A program made the position numbers and the translations under genes. Below, one piece after another: positions 17,526 through 25,357 of a stretch of DNA of 64,000 nucleotides (position 1 is the stretch's first letter; each line of letters begins with the position of its first letter). The DNA is from Sulfuracidifex tepidarius (lineage in GTDB: Archaea > Thermoproteota > Thermoprotei_A > Sulfolobales > Sulfolobaceae). A model generated the notes under the pieces. It ran no database searches. It was not told where the DNA came from and was given only the letters and a program-made list of their open reading frames with translations. Location: the NCBI RefSeq assembly GCF_008326425.1, contig NZ_AP018929.1, positions 2,308,875 to 2,372,874 on the forward strand, read 5' to 3'.

Positions 17526-18578
17526 CTAAAAATTACTAATCTTCTTTAAGAATTCGTTATAGGAACGTGCCGTGATGTCCCAGTCGTACTTCAAAGAGCT
17601 ATCGTAACTCCTTTTCGACATGTATTTCATGACCGACTCGTCCATGAGGTAGTCCAGAGCTTTGGCTGCTGACTCGTAGTCTTTATAGTTGACTACGAAA
17701 CCGTTCTCCCCGTCTTTGACAACCTCAGGCAATGAGCCAGACCTATACACCACCGCAGGAGTTCCGCATGCGTTCCCCTCAACTATGGTCATTCCCCATC
17801 CCTCTATGAAGGAGGTAGAGAGGATGGCCCATGACCTTTGATATAAATTCACTTTATCCTTCTCGCTCACCCTCCCCAAGTACTTCACGCCGTGCCTTTC
17901 AGCCTCTGTCGAGAACTTCTCGGACATTTCCCCCGAGCCTACTACTACAATTTCCGCTTTCGTCTTCATTCTCTTCTTTATCTCAAAGATGTCGAATGGG
18001 TTCTTATACGATTTCATCCTACCTATCCAAAGTATCATAGGTTCCCTGCTCTTTTCCCCTGGCTTGAACTTGTCGTGATCTACACCGTTATATATCACCT
18101 TCACTTTAGATTCGTCAACGTTCAACTTAGTCTTTAGATCGCTCTTGGTTGTACACGAAACAGCGATCAGGTAATCATACCTCTTGACTTGTCTCTCCAT
18201 GAACTTGACCAAGGCTCTGGAGAAGGTTCCAAGTTCTAGCTGAACTACGTCCTGATGTATATGGTGTATTAAAGCCACAGTTTTTCTGTTGACTGTAAAT
18301 GAAAAGAAGGGTACTGCATGTGCTACACTGTCCACTACTATTTCGTGCTTCCTGGCCTCCAGAATAGAGTACACGTGAACAGAAGCCCTTCCTCCCCTTC
18401 TCTTTAACGTTATTCCCTCATAGCTCTCTACAGACGGTCTTCCTTTCACTTCCTCGGAAAACCAGGTAACCTGATCTCCAAGGGAAACTAGCCTCCTCCC
18501 CACCTCCTTTATGACCTCTTCTGCTCCCCCAGCTTGAGGATGGTAAATGTCTCTGTGGTTGACGAAAAGTATATCCAC
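17526..18578 (-). CDS. Glycosyltransferase family 4
   Basis: A 350-residue GT-B fold glycosyltransferase. The N-terminal domain begins with the acceptor-side MDILFVNHRDIYHPQAGGAE signature of GT4 enzymes. The C-terminal domain has the nucleotide-sugar site: ILWIGRMKSYKNP near residue 205, then the EGWGMTIVEGNACGTPAVVY stretch near 265-284 with the EX7E-type pair that binds the donor. No membrane segment, so it acts at the cytoplasmic face, probably on a lipid-linked or soluble acceptor in N-glycan or exopolysaccharide assembly. The donor sugar is not readable. It is not in an operon with other glycan genes here. Confidence 0.87.
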   Translation of the reverse strand: MDILFVNHRDIYHPQAGGAEEVIKEVGRRLVSLGDQVTWFSEEVKGRPSVESYEGITLKRRGGRASVHVYSILEARKHEIVVDSVAHAVPFFSFTVNRKTVALIHHIHQDVVQLELGTFSRALVKFMERQVKRYDYLIAVSCTTKSDLKTKLNVDESKVKVIYNGVDHDKFKPGEKSREPMILWIGRMKSYKNPFDIFEIKKRMKTKAEIVVVGSGEMSEKFSTEAERHGVKYLGRVSEKDKVNLYQRSWAILSTSFIEGWGMTIVEGNACGTPAVVYRSGSLPEVVKDGENGFVVNYKDYESAAKALDYLMDESVMKYMSKRSYDSSLKYDWDITARSYNEFLKKISNF

Positions 18579-18822
18579 AGCAGATATAGTAATTAGCTAT
18601 GAAAATAAGACTGATCTCAAGCATCAAAGGGGAGAAAGGGAGGAAGGCTTAACACGCAAAAATTAAGATGCAGAGAGTAGGAAGAGAAGGAGAAATACAC
18701 TCAGAAGCGTTTCAGTGTATATTTGAAGTCTGATAGATACGGAAATAATCTCCGGTTTTTTATTTTTATATATATAACATTATTGTTTTTCTCTTTCTGA
18801 ACCTGCTCTAACATAGAACTTG

Positions 18823-19533
18823 CTATACCGCTATCTCTCTTTCAGAGTTATTTACTTTTATTTTCCCTATTGAGTTGAAACCTTTCCCTACTCTCTCCCT
18901 CGAGAGATCCTTGCATAAATATGCGAGGGAGGAGGAGTAGACTGCGATCCCGTCGCTTGTATCGATGTAGAGATGATAATAAGGTCTGTCGTGATGAGGC
19001 GCTACGTAATTGAGGTACCTGAGTTCTGCTTCCTGGGTGTATCTATCTATCTTAACATAAAAGAGATTGAGGGCGGTCTCTGTATAGTCTTTCAGTGTTT
19101 CTATATCTCCAGTATTTATAAGGTATTTAAACGCTAGTTCCGAATCGACGAAACCTTGATCCTCAATTCCCATCTTTTGAGCTAACCTCCTCTTATTGAT
19201 AGTCCCATTGTGCGCAAAGAAATGGGTACCGCTTTCGTTAGTCTCCATGTAAGGATGTGAGAACTGTGAACCTACAAGACCAGTTGTAGCTTTCCTCGCG
19301 TGAAATATAGCTATCATGTCTTCGTCGTCCAGGAAAACAGGAATGGTTTCCTTAAATATGGGCTTTCCTGACCTATAGTAACTGATCGAGTCCTTCTTTA
19401 TCAGAACGTATCCCCATCCACTATCATGAGACGCACCGTTAAGCGGGTCCTTCTCAGATGATAACTTCAGGCAGGATATGAGCTCGTTTAACCTCCTAGA
19501 GGAAGATCCGAAATAAGCTAACATTCTACACAT
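18823..19533 (-). CDS. Class II glutamine amidotransferase
   Basis: A 236-residue stand-alone Ntn-type glutaminase domain. The sequence starts MCRMLAYFG, so removal of Met exposes Cys2, the catalytic nucleophile. The HARKATTG and HPYMETNESGTHFFAHNGTI stretches match the glutamine-binding parts of the YafJ/GAT2 family. Without a synthase domain it cannot by itself be GlmS or PurF; YafJ-like proteins are of uncertain role, possibly delivering ammonia or hydrolysing gamma-glutamyl compounds. The leaderless start at 19533 is supported by a TATA at 19558-19567. Alone on its strand. Confidence 0.83.
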   Translation of the reverse strand: MCRMLAYFGSSSRRLNELISCLKLSSEKDPLNGASHDSGWGYVLIKKDSISYYRSGKPIFKETIPVFLDDEDMIAIFHARKATTGLVGSQFSHPYMETNESGTHFFAHNGTINKRRLAQKMGIEDQGFVDSELAFKYLINTGDIETLKDYTETALNLFYVKIDRYTQEAELRYLNYVAPHHDRPYYHLYIDTSDGIAVYSSSLAYLCKDLSRERVGKGFNSIGKIKVNNSEREIAV

Positions 19534-19836
19534 TAGGAAGTGTTATATCTTCATAGTTTTTAAAGCTTTTGAGAATTTTATGAAAAAATATTAATGAACA
19601 AACGTGTTTTATTTAAAAAATATTTACAGAACCATGAATGAGAGACCCATAAGGCTATGACTATAGTTACCCTCAGAATCTCACTCTAAATCATGTTAAC
19701 AGTTTGACCCAAAAGAAAACATATAGCGAGACCTTGTCATTTCTCTCTTATATTAAGAGGAAAACACGAGTTTATTATTATATATATAATCAGATAAGGA
19801 AAATTATAAAAAGGGAAAATAATAAAGACTATACCA
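19534..19836. other. Intergenic region, 303 bp
   Basis: Contains the amidotransferase promoter at one end and, at the other, the 3' side of the 134-aa gene. AT-rich tracts at 19600-19620 and 19770-19830 are present. No credible gene or RNA is seen. Confidence 0.5.
19558..19567 (-). promoter_or_regulatory. TATA box for amidotransferase gene
   Basis: On the minus strand gctttaaaaa is centred about 29 nt upstream of the ATG at 19533, consistent with a leaderless transcript. Confidence 0.5.
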
Positions 19837-20241
19837 TTATACTACTGGTTCTCCTTTTGCTATCGCTTCAAGCTTCTTCAAAAGATCTCCTTCAACGTGA
19901 GAGTTCCACAACATCTCAGGAACGTCTACGACCAGGAAAAGCTCTGACAGCAAAATAGCCTCAATTGCGGTGACTCCAAGGTTCTGAAGCCATTTCCCTA
20001 CTCCTACATTTACTAAAATCTCTTGAGGCCCTGTCTGTTCCATTGTGAAGGTTAGTGCTCTGTCAGCGGTGAATATGTCTCTAAGTATTCCGGCTTTCTG
20101 TGCCTGAACTACTGCCTTTCCTGCCCCAACACTATTCTGAACTTTCCATCCTTGGCCCCTTAGATATGAAGAAAAAGACTCAACAAGTTGCTGTAGAGGG
20201 ACTGTTGTCATGATCCTTTTTTCTTTTTTAAATAGACCCAT
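19837..20241 (-). CDS. Conserved-looking hypothetical protein, 134 aa
   Basis: I do not recognise the family. The protein has a short basic N-terminus, a predicted helix (VPLQQLVESFSSYLRGQGW) and then alternating strands, followed by a hydrophobic segment near residues 84-105 (VGKWLQNLGVTAIEAILLSE) that reads as an amphipathic or buried helix rather than a membrane span, and a helical C-terminus. It looks like a small alpha/beta cytoplasmic protein, comparable in style to lipid- or ligand-binding domains. A TATA at 20263-20271 lies 27 nt upstream of the ATG at 20241, supporting this start over the in-frame ATG at 20211. Confidence 0.65.
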   Translation of the reverse strand: MGLFKKEKRIMTTVPLQQLVESFSSYLRGQGWKVQNSVGAGKAVVQAQKAGILRDIFTADRALTFTMEQTGPQEILVNVGVGKWLQNLGVTAIEAILLSELFLVVDVPEMLWNSHVEGDLLKKLEAIAKGEPVV

Positions 20242-20738
20242 ATATTACTACATTCTATACCGTATTAAAATCTATTCGAATGTCTAACTCTTTAATGTAA
20301 TAGAGTTAGGAAAACGAGCAGGTGAAATGAGATTTAAATTTTTAGTTGAAATACCATGAATTTATGTTCTAAAAACCTCAAACCCTTAGGTCTCCAGAAA
20401 TAATCGATTCATAACTCTAAGGCTGTAAGGCTACATGTTCTCTCTTTACCTCATGATACCAGGTCTATTTCTATGTAATCCTAAGTACAACATTACAAGC
20501 ATTTCTAGAATCTAGTTATTTCATTTCTCGCACATGACACTTTATACTTTACATGAAGAGAGGTATAACTCTAGAAAGCGGACTACCCCCTAATTGTCGG
20601 CTTCTCTGACGGGAACGTCAACCCCCTCAACCCTCAGGGAAATAAATGGAGTTCAACTTACATCTTCACAACCGAGGTCTCTGAAACGCTAACTCAGAAT
20701 CATTTAAATATGAAACAACTGATTGTATTGCGAGAAAA
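20242..20738. other. Intergenic region, 497 bp, with a possible gene relic
   Basis: Upstream of inorganic pyrophosphatase. Apart from two promoters, it contains a 54-codon open stretch without a start codon (20578-20742) that is GC-richer than its surroundings and ends in a TGA overlapping the pyrophosphatase ATG. The rest shows no gene or RNA. Confidence 0.45.
20702..20710 (+). promoter_or_regulatory. TATA box of inorganic pyrophosphatase gene
   Basis: The sequence atttaaata is centred about 33 nt upstream of the ATG at 20739, an acceptable distance for a leaderless or very short 5' end. Confidence 0.5.
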
Positions 20739-21245
20739 ATGAAAGTCTCAGTCGGAAAGGACTTTCCTAAATTAATTAATGTTTTTATAGAAATTCCTAT
20801 GGGATCAAACGTGAAATACGAATACGACGAAGAGGAGGAAGTAGTCAAGGTCGATAGAGTCCTCTACACTTCCATGGTATATCCGTTCAACTACGGTTTC
20901 GTGCCGGGCACTAAGGCCGACGATGGAGACCCAATAGATGTGTTAGTGATCAGCAACATGCCTTTTTACCCTGGTACAGTAGTAGAAGCCAGACCCGTAG
21001 GTATGATAAGGATGACAGATGAGGAAGGAGTTGACACAAAGATAATAGCGGTTCCAAAAGACAAGATAGACCCAACTTTCTCCAACATACGAGAGATAAC
21101 CGACATTCCAGATGCGCTCAAGAACAAGATGGTTCACTTCTTCGAACACTACAAGGAATTAGAGCCCGGAAAGTGGGTTAAGATATCAGGGTGGGGAACA
21201 TCGAGCGAAGCAATGGAAAACATTAAAAAAGCTATGAAAAGTTAA
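20739..21245 (+). CDS. ppa: Inorganic pyrophosphatase
   Basis: A family I soluble inorganic pyrophosphatase of 168 residues that hydrolyses PPi to phosphate in the cytoplasm and pulls biosynthetic reactions forward. The family signature DGDPIDVLV (residues 61-69) holds the metal-binding aspartates; upstream are the [12 protein letters not shown] substrate region and [11 protein letters not shown]. Length equals the archaeal hexameric enzyme of Sulfolobus. It is followed after nine bases by a glycosyltransferase gene, so the two are likely co-transcribed; nucleotide-sugar-dependent synthesis benefits from PPi removal, but the link may be fortuitous. Confidence 0.95.
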   Translation: MKVSVGKDFPKLINVFIEIPMGSNVKYEYDEEEEVVKVDRVLYTSMVYPFNYGFVPGTKADDGDPIDVLVISNMPFYPGTVVEARPVGMIRMTDEEGVDTKIIAVPKDKIDPTFSNIREITDIPDALKNKMVHFFEHYKELEPGKWVKISGWGTSSEAMENIKKAMKS

Positions 21246-21254
21246 TAAATCGCT

Positions 21255-22388
21255 GTGCTGTCTTTTATCACCGTTCTCTCGTTATTTCTCTTCGTCCTAA
21301 TCTTACCTTCGTCATTTTGGAACCTCTTACAATTCATTTACGTTAAGGTAAGCGGGAGAGCGGAAGAGAACCTCAACCTTGAAAGGAGGAAGAGGCTCAG
21401 TGTCATAGTTGCGATCAAGGGGGAGAGCCCTAGAATGGTGAAAGAACTCTTAGAGAACATGTCGAAACAGACCTACAAGAACTTCGAAGTAATAATAGTA
21501 TCTGATGACGATGAGAGAATTTTTCGTGAAGTAGAAAAAATAGCACGGGAATTTCCCTTCGCTAGGTTAGTGAAAGGTAAAGGAAAAGGACTGAAAGCTG
21601 GCGCTCTCAACCTTGGTTCGAAGCTAGCAAGCGGAGAATTCTTGGTTTTCCTGGACGTGGAAGCTAGGGTCGAAGATGACTTCCTTGAGAGGGCATCTTC
21701 TTTACAAGGAGATGCTTTCGCATTCAGACTGAAGATAAGGAGAAATTTCTCATCCGCGCTGGAGGACACTTACCACGCTATGACCGAATTCTCAATGAAC
21801 GCCTTATTCAGAGGAAGAAGCTCCCTGGGTCTGCCTATATTTCCAAATGGGTCTGCCTTCATGATCAGGAAAGAAGTCCTTTCCAGGGTAGGGGGTTTCA
21901 AGGAAGGTGCTTATGCGGAGGACTTGGAGATAGGAATAAGGCTCTTCATTCATGGGATTAAAGTCAATTATAACAATGATATTCCTGTTTATACTATATC
22001 AACGCCAGACGAAAGGGCACTCAGGAGTCAAATATCGAGATGGGCTTACGGATCCGCAGAGCTATTATACGAATCGCTCTCCATGATCAAGAAGGGTTTA
22101 AGGGGCATAGAAGGTTTCATGTACTCTCAACAATGGGGACTTTACTTCATGCCTTTCATCGTACTCGCGATTGAGATAGCGTTAATACCTCTATTAGGCC
22201 CTCTTCCGTTCCTCTCATCGTTAGCAGTTTTCATCGTCATGTCAATTCCGCTAATACTAGTGAATAAGAGTGCGAAGACTAGCTATGGAACTTACTTCCT
22301 CATAGCAATAATGGATGGATACCTGAGGGGATTGCTGAGAATAAGATACGAATGGCGCGTCACACCAAAGGAAGTTATAGATAGATAA
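21255..22388 (+). CDS. Membrane glycosyltransferase family 2
   Basis: A 377-residue GT2 (GT-A fold) enzyme with an N-terminal membrane helix (residues about 2-22), a catalytic domain with LSVIVAIKGESPRM, the donor-binding DxD-like VFLDVEARV near residue 130, an ED acid motif in GAYAEDLEIG, and the QxxRW-type motif SQISRWAYG near residue 260. C-terminal membrane segments follow (about 300-360). This layout is that of processive or polyisoprenyl-linked GT2 enzymes such as cellulose synthase-like or dolichol-phosphate sugar synthases. GTG start nine bases after the pyrophosphatase stop. Product unknown, probably cell-surface glycan. Confidence 0.85.
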   Translation: MLSFITVLSLFLFVLILPSSFWNLLQFIYVKVSGRAEENLNLERRKRLSVIVAIKGESPRMVKELLENMSKQTYKNFEVIIVSDDDERIFREVEKIAREFPFARLVKGKGKGLKAGALNLGSKLASGEFLVFLDVEARVEDDFLERASSLQGDAFAFRLKIRRNFSSALEDTYHAMTEFSMNALFRGRSSLGLPIFPNGSAFMIRKEVLSRVGGFKEGAYAEDLEIGIRLFIHGIKVNYNNDIPVYTISTPDERALRSQISRWAYGSAELLYESLSMIKKGLRGIEGFMYSQQWGLYFMPFIVLAIEIALIPLLGPLPFLSSLAVFIVMSIPLILVNKSAKTSYGTYFLIAIMDGYLRGLLRIRYEWRVTPKEVIDR

Positions 22389-22559
22389 GTGAAACGGAAA
22401 ATTCAACTAGTCATAATTGATGTTAATGACACAGAGAAGAGCGATTCTTTATCAATGTTAAAAAGTTCTAGATATAATAATCACTTCTGCGTATAGTTTA
22501 TAGATTTCCTTCGTAAGGCTTAAACCTAGAGATATTATCCTCCCTCTCTTATCACACTC

Positions 22560-23096
22560 TTACTTTGTGGTCGAGTCAAGCATTTCTAACACGATGTTCT
22601 TTACCTTGCTTAGGAAAGGATCGTCAAGCATTTTATTTATTTCAGGGATATAGGTCTCTATAATTTTGCCCACGTCATACCCTCTTTTCATGAGTCTATT
22701 TGCCTCCATTGAAGTTGAAAGCCTGTCCGATAGCTTAGCTACCTTAGCCTCCAGAGTTGTACCTTCCTTAAGCTCAGCGAAGAGTCCCTCACCGATCCCA
22801 ATTTCCCTGAACGCTTCCTTTTCGGCTTCCCTCTTGTCAAGCCTCAATGAAGCCCACTTAGGTAGATCCCCCAGGAGGGACTCACCCAGATCGTGGAAGA
22901 GAGCTATTGACGCTGCATGGTCAGAGTTAACTTGGACTCCCATTTCCCTCAATTTCTCCGAGATATAATACGCAATAACAGCTGCCTCAAAGGAGTGGGA
23001 AGCCACGGTATCACCCATGGTAGGTGGGACTCCGCACTGCATCCAACCCGTCCTTACCAGATTTTTACATGCAGATAACGTGTTTCTAATCATCAT
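22560..23096 (-). CDS. HD-domain 5'-nucleotidase-like protein (HDDC2/YfbR-type)
   Basis: A 178-residue HD-fold phosphohydrolase. The metal ligands are visible: His34 in VASHSFEAA, His68-Asp69 in LFHDLGESLLGD, with Glu72 and Asp77 completing the YfbR/HDDC2 pattern. Enzymes of this type dephosphorylate deoxyribonucleoside 5'-monophosphates with Co2+ or Mn2+. It ends two bases before... upstream the bifunctional ThiD-ThiN gene stops at 23099, so the two are likely co-transcribed with the MoaD-MoaE gene. Nucleotide-pool control is the family role; the specific substrate is not readable. Confidence 0.82.
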   Translation of the reverse strand: MMIRNTLSACKNLVRTGWMQCGVPPTMGDTVASHSFEAAVIAYYISEKLREMGVQVNSDHAASIALFHDLGESLLGDLPKWASLRLDKREAEKEAFREIGIGEGLFAELKEGTTLEAKVAKLSDRLSTSMEANRLMKRGYDVGKIIETYIPEINKMLDDPFLSKVKNIVLEMLDSTTK

Positions 23097-23098
23097 TT

Positions 23099-24448
23099 TT
23101 ACTCACTTAAGAGTAACTTCAAGGTTCTAATTAGCCCATCTATTCCCAGCGACCATATCCTAATCATCGCTTCCTTCCCTTTCACCCCTCTATCGAACGC
23201 AACGCTGGCTTTCTCTTTCGAGGATATCTCGGCTATCCAGTCCATTGTCCTCTCCTCACCCCAAGATGGTTCGTTCTCTCTGAATATCTCGACAACTGAA
23301 TACCCTTCGTCAGAGAGCTTGCGTATGAGCCTCTCATCGAACCTCACGTTAATCAGGGAGTCAGCCAGAACCCCCCTCTTTATGAGCCCGTTCAGGAGTC
23401 TAACAGTATGCGTTGGATTGCCGAAAACTGCGGGGAAACCTACCCTAACCTTGCCGTCCCATTCCTTGATTATCCTCCCCTGATATGTTGCAATGTCCTC
23501 TAAACCATCAACTAGATTTGGAGGGATTGAGTGGGCCAAATTAGATTGAACTTCAGGTATGAGTTTCGAGAAGCCCTTCTCTTCACTTATGAATTTAGCG
23601 AATTCCCTCATCTCCTCAAGTACATGATACTTATGAAAGTCCTTCCTCATTTTAACTAAAGGATCTATAGGACCTATTCCCTTACCCACATGGAGGCCGT
23701 GTTTTATTCCCCAGTACACTACCGTCTTGGCTTCAGACACAGCATTCACCATATTACTGCCCTTGAGGTAAGAGGACAGGAGGGCTGAGGCAAAGACGCT
23801 CCCCGTACCGTGAGTATCGGTGTTTTCCAGCCTCGGAAGAATGTATTCAGCGTGCCCTCCTCTCCAGCAAAGGACATCTCTCGCCTTTTCCCCTGGTATA
23901 TGGCCTCCCTTTAGAACCACGTATTTAGACCCGAAACTGTTGAGGAGTTCCCTGCATGCTGAGACGGGATCTTCTACCTCTTTACCCCCTCCCATAAGCA
24001 ATGAGGCTTCTACCGCGTTAGGAGTTACGACTAATGCCCTCCTCAATAGTTGTTTGAAGTGTTCCACGTCCTTTATGAGCGGAGTTCCGTCCTTTGCGAA
24101 GATCACGGGATCGACTACCAATGGCACGTGATGGCTTGCAGCCTCTAGTCTGTCTACCTCCTCGAGCACAACGTCCACTTGGTCTGCACTATAGATCATC
24201 CCTGTCTTTATCCCAGAGACGTGAAAATCCTCCACTATCGTCCTTATTTGATGCCTTAATTCCTCTGCCTTAACGGGATAAATCCCTTTTACCCCCGTAG
24301 TGTTCTGAGCTGTAATCGCCGTTATAGCCCCCGCTCCGTGGAAACCGAAAAAGTCGAAAACCTTAAGATCCGTCTCGACTCCTGCTCCGTTTCCAGAGTC
24401 ATATCCTGCTATTGAAAGGAGCGTATCACGCGAATCAACTCTCTGCAT
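23099..24448 (-). CDS. thiDN: Bifunctional HMP(-P) kinase/thiamine-phosphate synthase (ThiD-ThiN)
   Basis: A 449-residue fusion for thiamine synthesis. The N-terminal ribokinase-fold ThiD domain (about 1-265) has [12 protein letters not shown] at residues 12-23 and the anion-hole [13 protein letters not shown] near 210; it phosphorylates hydroxymethylpyrimidine and its phosphate. The C-terminal ThiN domain (about 270-449) joins HMP-PP and thiazole phosphate, replacing ThiE as in many archaea; it shows the conserved [15 protein letters not shown]-like region. One ThiD Gly is Asn here (DSGNGAG for DSGGGAG). The gene overlaps the MoaD-MoaE gene by 14 bp. Confidence 0.9.
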   Translation of the reverse strand: MQRVDSRDTLLSIAGYDSGNGAGVETDLKVFDFFGFHGAGAITAITAQNTTGVKGIYPVKAEELRHQIRTIVEDFHVSGIKTGMIYSADQVDVVLEEVDRLEAASHHVPLVVDPVIFAKDGTPLIKDVEHFKQLLRRALVVTPNAVEASLLMGGGKEVEDPVSACRELLNSFGSKYVVLKGGHIPGEKARDVLCWRGGHAEYILPRLENTDTHGTGSVFASALLSSYLKGSNMVNAVSEAKTVVYWGIKHGLHVGKGIGPIDPLVKMRKDFHKYHVLEEMREFAKFISEEKGFSKLIPEVQSNLAHSIPPNLVDGLEDIATYQGRIIKEWDGKVRVGFPAVFGNPTHTVRLLNGLIKRGVLADSLINVRFDERLIRKLSDEGYSVVEIFRENEPSWGEERTMDWIAEISSKEKASVAFDRGVKGKEAMIRIWSLGIDGLIRTLKLLLSE

Positions 24449-25130
24449 CTCCCTTCTTCACCCTCGTGTTACCTGCAACCACCCAGTAATCACCGTCGTC
24501 TCTCTTCTCTAACTTCCATATTCCCGTGGTATGCTTCACCAGTTCCACAGTTTCCTTCACTGCATCTATGGAGTCCTTCCTTCCCCTCCCGAGCGCCATA
24601 ATTACCATCACGTCTTCACCGGGTTTCATCGAATCTATAGCATGTACTATCTTGAGGTCAATAAGGTCCTTATATTTCTCTTTCATGGATCCCTCGATTT
24701 CATGAAACCTTTTCCTGGTGTACTCTTCGTAACTCTCGTAATCGAGTTCTCTCACTTGATGACCTTCTACATTACCCTTGACGAAGCCAACATATACAAC
24801 CAGGGAGCCTGCGTCTAGTGGCGCTGAACTCCTGAATTTCCTGATTTCCTCCATGATGTCTATTTTTCCTTTCACTAAGTCTCCTCCTGCTGGAGGAGGC
24901 ATGAGGGCCACTTCATCGCCTTCCTTTATTTCGCGACCAGTCTCTCCGTTAACAAGAAATATCACTTTAACCCCTTTTCTCCCGTTAACTAAATTTGAAA
25001 AAGATGCACCCCATCTCCTAGAGAGCTCCTCCTTCAGGCACTCGACGTCCTTACAGTCCGTCTCGATGTATTCCTCCTGCTTTCCCGTTATGTCCTTCAA
25101 CAAGGCAAAGTAAAGCACCTTTATTCTCAT
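24435..25130 (-). CDS. MoaD-MoaE fusion, molybdopterin synthase
   Basis: A 231-residue natural fusion of the two molybdopterin synthase subunits. Residues 1-83 are a ubiquitin-like MoaD ending in MPPPAGG (Gly82-Gly83); residues 84-231 are MoaE, with YESYEEYT (131-138) and the active-site [10 protein letters not shown] (200-209, Lys206 and Lys209). In the separate system MoaD's C-terminal Gly must be free for adenylation and thiocarboxylation. Here Asp84 follows, so the precursor must be cut after Gly83, as shown for the mycobacterial fusion MoaX. It supplies the pterin for the molybdenum hydroxylase encoded elsewhere in the window. First gene of the ThiD-ThiN/HD operon. Confidence 0.9.
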   Translation of the reverse strand: MRIKVLYFALLKDITGKQEEYIETDCKDVECLKEELSRRWGASFSNLVNGRKGVKVIFLVNGETGREIKEGDEVALMPPPAGGDLVKGKIDIMEEIRKFRSSAPLDAGSLVVYVGFVKGNVEGHQVRELDYESYEEYTRKRFHEIEGSMKEKYKDLIDLKIVHAIDSMKPGEDVMVIMALGRGRKDSIDAVKETVELVKHTTGIWKLEKRDDGDYWVVAGNTRVKKGDAES

Positions 25131-25357
25131 CTATTTTCAGGAAAATGTTGCTTTCGCTCTTTTTATGTTCTTTGAGCAAAACGTTCTCAGAGAAGTTACC
25201 GTGATCACAAAGGAGAGTTTTAAGAATTTGTTTCTATCTTGGTCTATAATTGACTTTTAACTTAAAGGAGTAATGAAACCAAGGTCCCATCAAAAGGGCA
25301 GGGTAGTTTACGTCTTAAAAATGTAAATTTTATATCAACTTTAATTTCCTTTACTGC

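Noticed and set aside
19704-19958. 84-codon frame on the plus strand opposite the 134-aa gene
   Set aside because: Half of it is intergenic AT-rich sequence and the rest shadows the gene on the other strand.
20553-20611. ATGAAGA ... CTGA as a C/D small RNA upstream of pyrophosphatase
   Set aside because: Box C deviates and no C'/D' pair lies between; too weak.
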